Assembly (NCBI GenBank): GCA_034698045.1
Contig: JAQGAU010000626.1
Coordinates: 1-25,534 of the forward strand
Reading direction: 5' to 3'
Source: Paramacrobiotus richtersi
Lineage: Eukaryota; Tardigrada; Eutardigrada; Parachela; Macrobiotidae
DNA: 25,534 bases
The position numbers and the translations under genes were made by a program. Below, one piece after another: positions 19,255-25,534 of this stretch (positions within the stretch are counted from its first letter, which is position 1; each line of letters opens with the position of its first letter). Below the pieces are notes generated by a model, which saw only the letters and a list, made by a program, of their open reading frames with translations, was not told the DNA's origin and ran no database searches.

Positions 19255-20130
19255 GACTCATGAGTAATAAGGTAAACAATCTTAGAGTAAACTGCGTACG
19301 AGATCAATCCTGGAGTTAAACACAAGTTATCAGCACGTCCATTTGTAAACTTACTAATTCGAGAAAGTTGAATCGTTTACTGGATTGTGTATGATTACTG
19401 TACAGCTGTACGTATGGCCTTCAGTCCTTACAGCCAAATCCTTTGCTGTCATATTTCATTCACATATTTTTCATACACACTACTTGTTGTGCTGAACTGC
19501 CTTGTTGTTCATATGGTGCACCGTGCACAAGGTATGTAAACTTTGAAAAGGCACCAAACGAGTGGTCAGAGATCGTTGTCGATGGAAGCAGTTCCATCTG
19601 GGAATTACTGAACGAGTACTTCTGCTTGCAAAAGCTGCTGTTGCGATCGCTTGATATTCTCGTGATTCACGTCAAAACCATCTATCCGAACGCGAGCGTT
19701 ATCGTTCCAGTGGTTGACACACGACAACAATTCCGGTATCGCCATACCGGCTTGCCAGTGTTACGGTAACTAAAGGAGTATGGCGCGTTGGGGGGTTTTC
19801 GCTTTGGGAAATTAACGATGACCTCGTCCATAGACATGCACAATGCGTTAATTATTAATTTTGTTCATTTCGACCTGCATCTTTACACGCTCCTCATCAC
19901 AAAGGTAACATGATAAACATCACACCCAGAACGTTTTAACTATGCGTGCCATAATGATTTTTATTATATTTATCACTTGTGATGCAGATGACAATTATTT
20001 AGACGTACCCAAATCACGACAAACTGGCTTCCGCATTTCCATTGTTTTCGTAATCAGTAAGCGCGTTGTATCGTTGCAACTTTCCCCAAGTACATATTTC
20101 TAACAGAAAGCTGTAGTCTGATCAAGTGTT
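18200..20130. repeat. Direct tandem duplication, unit A
   Basis: Homologous in the same order and orientation to about 21050-22830. Matching landmarks give offsets of 2821-2837 nt (exons 2-4 of the membrane-protein gene), 2743 (exon 1), 2734 (conserved 5' block) and about 2700 (right end). Divergence is considerable, with many small indels, so the event is not recent. Ends are approximate. Confidence 0.8.
19484..19597 (-). other. Conserved 5' block upstream of copy A
   Basis: Lies 230 nt upstream of exon 1 and is matched at 22245-22331 in unit B, including a shared 18-nt run (GAGTGGTCAGAGATCGTT on plus). On minus both copies have an ATG frame beginning MEL-x-P and containing TTISDHS, ending near a GT. 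On plus both have a GTATGT donor-like site. It may be a 5' UTR exon with a small upstream ORF, or promoter DNA. Confidence 0.4.
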
Positions 20131-20300
20131 AATGTTGCAGTGTGTCTATCCCTAAGAAGAAGAACCGTTGCTGCTTTGTTATGTCTGTACTGCAGATATA
20201 TGTTTCCCGGTGCCAGATGACTCCGAAAGGCTCTCCCGTAAGCGCTGATCACTCGGGTACATGGCATCGCTCGAGAGACAGGGCGAAACGAAGCAGCCAT
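20100..20300 (-). CDS. Small basic protein candidate
   Basis: ATG at 20300 starts a 66-codon frame ending in TAG. The N-terminus (MAASFRPVSRAMPCTRVIS) is rich in Arg, Ser and Ala without acidic residues, as in mitochondrial presequences. Codon use is fair. It lies upstream of copy A on the same strand. No homologue recognised and no clear counterpart frame in unit B. Confidence 0.28.
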   Translation of the reverse strand: MAASFRPVSRAMPCTRVISAYGRAFRSHLAPGNIYLQYRHNKAATVLLLRDRHTATLTLDQTTAFC

Positions 20301-20412
20301 TTTCACGTTACATAAAGAAAGTTCTACAAATAGGACTCTTGCGAATGATGTTACAAACAGATTATTTTTAACTCGCTTGGCTTCAAAAGATTTTGGTAAA
20401 GCTGTTTGACAG

Positions 20413-20746
20413 ATTTGGTCATTTTGATCATCGTCCTAATCGCGCCACCTTCAGACAACTCTATAATTTTGATGTCTAATGCACCAACGTGCTACACGGT
20501 AAGATGCGTAAGTAGCGCTAAGTTGTTGGCCGTTTTTATTTTGTTCCATTGCGTGCGAAACGTTTGGTACTTGATGCAATGCGGCGGTGACCTTTCTTAT
20601 AGAGATCGGCAAGAAGTTGTAACTCAAGACTGCAGTAAGTCGCTCAACATCTTTTATGTTTCAGTGTTCCAGCTTGGAAATACAGCTACACAAATAAATG
20701 TACAGTTTATCTTGGGCACTGTGCCGTCATGTGCAAACTGGGATGA
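20413..20746 (+). CDS. Small secreted Kazal-like protein candidate
   Basis: Possible exons: 20413-20498 (or to 20507, consensus GTAAGT donor), 20603-20634 and 20665-20746 (TGA). The first encodes a hydrophobic leader (LVILIIVLIAPPS) and CYT; the start exon is missing. The last encodes YSYTNKCTVYLGHCAVMC, like the second half of a Kazal inhibitor domain (Tyr-x-Asn-x-Cys, then Cys). With the 20507 donor there would be six cysteines, as in Kazal domains, although the loop before TYxN is about three residues short. The second intron would be only 30 nt (GTAAGT...TTTCAG), which is doubtful. A contiguous + frame also runs through the whole region. It lies between the two tandem units. Confidence 0.33.
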
Positions 20747-20821
20747 TATTTTTTATCTGATTTATTTCATGTTATATCTGCGCTGCTCTTTATTGTAGCG
20801 ACAGAAGTGATTCTAATTAGT

Positions 20822-20869
20822 AACTAGGAAAGTGCAATCGCTGATTGACACTGAATGACCGAAGCGAAG
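20822..20869 (+). repeat. Second copy of the GACCGAAGCGAAG repeat family
   Basis: AACTAGGAAAGTGCA (20822-20836), followed 20 nt later by GACCGAAGCGAAG (20857-20869), matches the left end of the element at 8262-8312. The right inverted end was not found; a degraded word (ATCGACCAAAGCGAG) lies near 21013. It sits in the gap between the tandem units. Confidence 0.65.
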
Positions 20870-21129
20870 GAAATACGCACTGTATATAGGACAATAGGAG
20901 ATAGAGCAATTGTGAAATTTTTTGTGGACTTAACGCACCAGCCCGGTAGCAGAAGAAATACCCGGTAACAGAGTTTTGAGATAAAACTGTTATTTACCGG
21001 TCTAGAAAGCACAATCGACCAAAGCGAGAGCGGACATCCTAGCTGATTCGGATCAATTCTCAGGGGAATTGATCGTAACCCGTTGCGAACTAAACTTTTC
21101 CGGTTGGGTCGATGCCGATGAAGACGGTA

Positions 21130-21997
21130 TTACTCAAATGGGCCGGCTGCAGAATCTAAATCCGAGGAGCTGGTCACCACAAAAGAATAGCCGCGCAATA
21201 GACTCTTATACCGGCTATACAGTCTTTACTTACGCGTATGCGGTGTATGGCAATCTGTATGTGCGGTCCCGCCACGAAGAATGATGTGGTAAATAAAGAA
21301 CCAACTGAGCAGAACAGTGACGGCACCCTGTAAGAACGAAATGTTGTATGAAAGATCGTCAAATTTCTTGATTTAAAACTTTACCAGAATAAATGTTGCC
21401 AGTGCCATTAAGCCCGCGTTGCGCCAGCTGATCCTAGATCGGCTAGAGACAAGTGGTTCAATGGGCGGACTACTTGCTCGTAATAAGGCTATGGAATGGG
21501 GTTTTGGATTCCGCGGTGGTAGGGGCGGAGGAACTGGTGAGTTTGGGGAAAACAGGCTACCCTTTTGCTGTACCTGTTGGAAACAACCGTCCGTATCAAA
21601 CTTCACCCTGTCGGTCAAGACATTGTCAAATTGCTTAATTAAGCTACGATTTGCGGGGATTGACACGATATTACATTCTTATATATTGTCCAGCAGGAAA
21701 AAGGAAATGACAATATTACGCGCATCAAAAAAAATATTTCAGCTCATTTTTAGCACAATCTTCGTTAAAAGGCTGTATACAGTATGTGACAAATACTGAA
21801 ATTTCAACAGTCAAATCCGCCAGGAGTTCATGGGAAGCGATCTGTATCGATATTATTGGCTGTTGCCGATTCTATGGTTACTTTTTTAACAACGTGCAGC
21901 TTCGTTTTTACGTTACCTGATTCGGGCAATCTTCGGGCCTCGCATAGACGTGGTACCCAGGATGTTCACCCATTTCGATTTCCTCGCTTGTTGCCAT
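21130..21997 (-). CDS. Pro-rich type II membrane protein, tandem copy B
   Basis: Exons on minus: 21997-21917 (ATG, 27 codons), 21573-21385 (63 codons), 21327-21234 and 21155-21130 (TAA). The sum is 390 nt, 129 aa, with agreeing phases (0, 0, 1). Exon 1 (MATSEEIEMG...) matches copy A in length and pattern. Exon 2 has a Pro-rich run (PVPPPLPPRNPKP) and leads into the TM (LMALATFIL + GAVTVLLSWFFIYHIIL). The orientation is probably N-cytoplasmic. Pro-rich motifs of this type often bind SH3 or WW domains (inference). The last exon stops after about eight residues because one base is missing relative to copy A (GAGTAATACCG versus GAAGTGATACCG). Hence the extracellular tail, with its two cysteines, is lost. 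It is the only copy with the TM in frame. Family unknown. Confidence 0.7.
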
Positions 21998-22244
21998 GTT
22001 TAATAAGATTATCGATATGATGGCGGTAACCACTAATCAGTATGTTAACGATTAATAACTTAATCTGATGCTGATTAAAGCAAGGCAGCAGATCAACCGC
22101 TGTACACAAAATTCTACAACCATAATTCGCGAACCTTTGAACAGTTTACTGATGTGCGATGCCATACAAATTACAGATACAAACCAGATTCTTTGCTGCC
22201 ATATTTCATTCACCTATTTCGCATATAGATTTTGTGTGCAGTAC

Positions 22245-22331
22245 AAAATCGTTCATATGGTGCTCCAGGTATGTAAGCTGTACAACGGGATCACACGAGT
22301 GGTCAGAGATCGTTGTCAATGGAAGTTCCAT
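22245..22331 (-). other. Conserved 5' block upstream of copy B
   Basis: Counterpart of 19484-19597. ATG at 22331 opens 29 codons (MELPLTTISDHS...) to a GT at 22243-22244. Conserved between the two tandem units although it is outside the main coding exons. Confidence 0.4.
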
Positions 22332-22346
22332 CGTGGATTTATTGTA

Positions 22347-22927
22347 CTACTGTATGAGCATGTTGCTTGTAAACGCTGCAATGCGCGCGCATGAATTATA
22401 GTTATTCTCGTGATTCACGCCAAAACCATCCTTCCGATGTGTACCGTACTCTTTTATATCTGTCCGGATGGGTGTTATCGTTCCAGTGGCTGATATACTG
22501 TACGAAAACAATATGGTTCCGTCATACCAGCTGGTCGAAGTTACTGTAACTTGCCGAGGGTATTGCGCGTTGCGTAGTCCGCTTTGAAAAACGCTCCATG
22601 ACGTCGTTCTTAAACCACACCTTGTCGGTCCCTTTCTGACTATTTGCACATGATTACGAAAGGCATCAGGGCAAAATGACGGAAACATAGTATAAGCAAC
22701 GCGCAGAACGTTTAATGTTGTCCGTTTATGAGTCACAATAGACGGTTTCTGTAATTAGCAAATTCGTTACAGCGTTGCAGCTTTCCAAGGTCCATCTTTC
22801 TAACAACAAGGTATAGTCATATAGTCTGGCCCACAAAAAGCCGGGAGACAGCATTAACTGAAGTCTGAGCATTTGATTAACTTTAATGGACTTTAGACTG
22901 TTTTGTATACAAACAAGTTCGGACGTG
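22347..22927. other. Region 5' of copy B without a firm gene
   Basis: A 129-codon minus frame (22347-22736) is open, but its homologous region in unit A (about 19600-19990) has indels that break it, so I do not call it. The promoter of copy B probably lies here. Confidence 0.4.
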
Positions 22928-23149
22928 TTAAATGCTGGTCAAGAGCACCGATTGCACAACCTTCCATATATACTGTGTAGAATCGTTTCGCACCAGATAT
23001 TCGTTGAGTGATATATAAGCCTGAAAACAAACAGAATTTCCCCCATCCTCGCGGAACTTGCAGTAATACTGCTGTTCAGAGACCGAGCGTCGTAAAACGG
23101 TTCTGTGAAGATCCGTTGAACGCATGCTAGTCGTAATGGCGCCAGTCAT
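22928..23149 (-). CDS. Small protein candidate, 73 aa
   Basis: A true ATG at 23149 opens 73 codons to TAA with coding-like codon use. The peptide contains RSVSEQQYYCKF and EDGGNSVCFQAYISL, with two cysteines and no signal peptide or TM. A TTTGTTTTCAG acceptor-like site lies inside the frame (ends near 23023), so this may instead be an exon boundary. Family unknown. Confidence 0.38.
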   Translation of the reverse strand: MTGAITTSMRSTDLHRTVLRRSVSEQQYYCKFREDGGNSVCFQAYISLNEYLVRNDSTQYIWKVVQSVLLTSI

Positions 23150-23673
23150 TTAGATGTAGAACGTTAGGAAGCGAAGGTCATCCTTAATCAGCGAAACATT
23201 ATTTCTTGGTGTCTGTTTGACCGTTACCGTTTTTGCGCAGTCGTCGGCCGTAACTATCAAAGCCTTAACTGCGTTACTGCGTGCTAATCACGATACGCCA
23301 CTAATCTGTTTCGCTTCGGTCACCCAGTGACCAGTGGTATTGTGTCACCCAGTGACCAGTGGTATTGTGTCCGCTAAAAGCGAGTGATCCCCGTTTAACA
23401 CCTGTGCGTAGTTTACACGAATGTTCTTGAAGTACTAACTCGACGTAGTTATTGTCAATAATTATCGAATATCATGATTTATCAATAAATATACCGGTGT
23501 ACGAAGTTAATGATTCCCAGCATCATAATAATGAAGGTCTGTACAATGGAAATGCAGCGGTAAGGAAACTGTTGATGTACCAGGGAAGAAATTCCTTTGT
23601 CTTATAAACTGCCTTATTCAATATTGACGTGAGCAAGAAAAGGTTTGCTTATGACAGACCGCGTACTCTGTAG
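23150..23673. other. Intergenic with repeat fragment
   Basis: No exon seen. Contains the repeat fragment at 23310-23386 and otherwise AT-rich sequence. Confidence 0.5.
23310..23386 (-). repeat. Repeat-family fragment with an internal 25-bp tandem duplication
   Basis: TTCGCTTCGGTC (23310-23321) and CGCTAAAAGCGAGTG (23372-23386) are the reverse of the left end of the 8.3-kb element. Between them a 25-mer beginning GTCACCCAGTGACCAGTGG is repeated perfectly at 23319-23343 and 23344-23368. Each unit contains the palindrome GTCAC-CCA-GTGAC. Confidence 0.85.
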
Positions 23674-24059
23674 ATGAAATCCGGTTGGACACAGGAAGTC
23701 ACAGCTTGGTATAGGAAGTATTTTGCGGTCCAAAGGCAACTTGAAATTGACATTACGAGAATGAATTGGTCACCTCTAACAGATGGCTTTACGTGGTACC
23801 AAAGCGGCGGCTATCGATCTTCCAGTTCATTTTTCGAACTTGCAGTGCAGTCCGAGCGAGCGTAATTGTAGGAATAGCCCAACTCCTTAAACCGCGCAGC
23901 ATGACTGGTATGAATATTCGAGAGGTGTATGAAGATATATCTTTCTTTGTGCAATTACGTACGTGCGATCAGATATTCGAAAAAGCTGTTTCACAGTGCT
24001 CAGGCGACGGTTTGCTGCATGGCAATATATTAGTTCCCGAACGTTTTGCGAAATGTTAG
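23674..24059 (+). CDS. Possible coding region, two overlapping frames
   Basis: 23674-23865 starts with ATG after TCTGTAG and encodes 63 residues (WTQEVTAWYRKYF...). An overlapping frame, 23766-24059, continues to TAG at 24057-24059 with coding-like codons (MNIREVYEDISFFVQL). A splice or frameshift between them is possible. The minus strand across 23887-24219 is also open for 110 codons with natural-looking composition, so even the strand is unsettled. Confidence 0.25.
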
Positions 24060-24228
24060 AAATTAGTCGATCCTTGTAGGTTTCGAACAACGAATAGTAA
24101 AGTGCATCGGTTTGCACAATACTTAAACACGGACTAACGCGTTCTGAAGTTTTATTTACAAAATCATCCAAAGTGTACTGCGAATTCAACAATATCGTGC
24201 TCTTTGTACAATTAAACAAATAGCAAAT

Positions 24229-24773
24229 TTAGTGCAGGTTCATAAACAAAGCTCCGCGGGATTTGACCCGTTCCCCGCCCGTTGACCCTCCCGTCGATCT
24301 GTGCATGCCACCCAGCTGTCTCCCAACTCTGGCCATTCGTCCGCTATCCGACCCGGACTTGGGTAATCTATACAAATCTCCGACATTATCCAGCAGATAC
24401 CACGCTACCACCATGCTAGCGCTTATCAGGCCAACGGATACATAAAATAAAACATAAAGCACCAGGTAAATCTTTCTCAGAAAAGGTCCATCCTCTTCTT
24501 CGGATCTAGGATCCTTGCTCATCAGAGTGACCATCACATCCGGCAGGGATAGGGTGGAGGAAAAGAAGAGGGCGCTGGTCAGGAAGGCAAAGAAGACCAG
24601 AGCGGTCACGGCACCTTGTAGATGCCAGGGAAGGATTTTCTTCGTATCTTCTGGAGAGCTGTGGCGCGTTATTGATAGTACTGCTGTAAGGCCGCATATG
24701 ATCTCCAAGCAGGAGACCAGGAAGCCGCTGCTGTGGAAGGGAAGAAACTTGGAGTACGGGATGATGGTCAATG
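24229..24773 (-). CDS. Terminal exon of a multi-pass membrane protein
   Basis: After the acceptor CTTTTTCAG the frame (phase 1) runs 180 residues to TAA. Three strong TM segments are visible: SGFLVSCLEIICGLTAVLSI, then GAVTALVFFAFLTSALFF, then KIYLVLYVLFYVSVGLISAS. An acidic loop (SEEEDGP) precedes the last one. The tail is Gly/Ser/Arg-rich and ends MNLH. With one more TM in an upstream exon it would be a four-helix protein of MARVEL or similar type; that is inference. Codon use is GC-rich compared with the neighbours, in line with a conserved housekeeping-like exon. The upstream exon was not identified. Confidence 0.65.
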
Positions 24774-25207
24774 CTGAAAAAGCCAAGAATTGGAGCAATT
24801 GCAAGTCATATTGTGCATTTTGCTTTGTTAACAAGATATCTCAAATTGTTTTTTTATCAGATTTAGTCATGTACACACACTGATCGACCCATTCACAGTT
24901 CTAATAACTGAAAATTCCTTTGCTGAAATTGCTAATGATCCCTAAATTAAACTGCTCTTCATGGTATGCTGCGTGCCCGGGTTAAGTAGTTTCAGTCTTC
25001 GCGGGATAGAAGACAGAGTCTCGTTTTCAAATGCGCTTGAGGAGTAATTAAACTAAAACACACCACGACATAATCTGTCATAACAACAGTTCTGACGATT
25101 ATAAAAGTAGCGCCATGTATCGATCACTATACGTGTAGGCTTGACCGTTGTCCGTTATGCCACAATAACCGACAGTTTTCTTGTACTGTGCTGAAATAGA
25201 CGCTTAC

Positions 25208-25312
25208 CTCTGGAATCCTAACAATAAGATTTAAACGTGAGCTGTACACAGTTATGATCGATACGTGTAGGTTGTATGGAGGCGTGGCAGAAGAGTTAAT
25301 CGACTTTAACAA
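25208..25312 (-). CDS. Possible internal exon (35 codons)
   Basis: Flanked by a TTGTAAACAG acceptor and a consensus GTAAGC donor. The frame is phase 0 at both ends and encodes SSATPPYNLHVSIITVYSS. Phase does not fit the 24773 exon directly, so it belongs to another exon chain or a missing exon intervenes. No family. Confidence 0.33.
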
Positions 25313-25534
25313 CTGTTTACAAGGAAATTAGTATAACAATTAGATAATGCAGTAACGGAGGGCGTAACCACTAATCACTACCCAAACAAACGTGCTTCGA
25401 TTACCATATCCCTGATGGACTAATTAACTTTTCACGGCAACCATCCCCCACGACCCACTTGAAACCGACAAATTCCAATAACTAAGCCAAATCAATATAA
25501 TTGCTTGGCGGTGCAGATCAGAAAGTCCTTACGT

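Larger units (their letters stand above)
21050..22830. repeat. Direct tandem duplication, unit B
   Basis: Counterpart of unit A (about 18200-20130). Gene structure, intron sites, exon lengths of 81 nt for exon 1, and upstream blocks are shared. A segment of about 27 bp near 22435-22465 is present only here. Boundaries are approximate. Confidence 0.8.

Noticed and set aside
22347..22736. 129-codon minus frame upstream of copy B
   Set aside because: The homologous stretch in unit A differs by indels that are not multiples of three, so the frame is not conserved.

Overview
This looks like nuclear DNA of an animal. There are no bacterial operons or ribosome binding sites. Coding stretches are short and bounded by GT...AG splice sites with pyrimidine-rich acceptors, and reading frames fit together only after introns are removed. 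The products are animal types: a one-Ig-domain GPI-type surface protein with only phase-1 introns, LRR proteins with cysteine caps, Pro-rich single-pass membrane proteins and a four-helix-type membrane protein. A compact invertebrate genome is indicated. A tardigrade or other ecdysozoan is my guess, from overall feel only; the sequence does not prove it. All gene models were built by eye from splice sites and phase agreement, without transcript data.

Layout. 0-1.7 kb: a palindrome and weak coding exons on +, including a chain (691-1643) that resembles part of a receptor-family (ANF-type) ligand-binding domain. 1.7-2.9 kb: AT-rich, no gene seen. 2.9-3.6 kb: coding-like fragments I cannot assemble. 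3.7-5.9 kb: a four-exon LRR gene (+), 297 aa. 7.1-12.5 kb: a four- or five-exon gene (+) for a secreted, probably GPI-anchored protein with one Ig domain; its first intron holds a MITE-like repeat and an antisense small ORF. 12.9-14.1 kb: broken coding-like sequence, a run of three small GC-rich hairpins and a 58-bp inverted repeat. 14.4-16.5 kb: a terminal exon (-), a terminal exon (+), and a second LRR gene (-), paralogous and inverted relative to the first. 17.0-17.6 kb: coding remnants, one with an in-frame TGA. 18.0-22.9 kb: a direct tandem duplication with about 2.75-2.8 kb period; each unit carries one copy of a five-exon (-) gene for a Pro-rich type II membrane protein, and the two copies have different single-base lesions. 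22.9-25.5 kb: small or partial genes, including the last exon of a multi-pass membrane protein (-).

The theme is small, fast-changing extracellular or membrane protein families undergoing local duplication and decay. No pathway links the genes. The best candidates for something undescribed are the tandem membrane-protein pair, the inverted LRR pair and the Ig/GPI gene.
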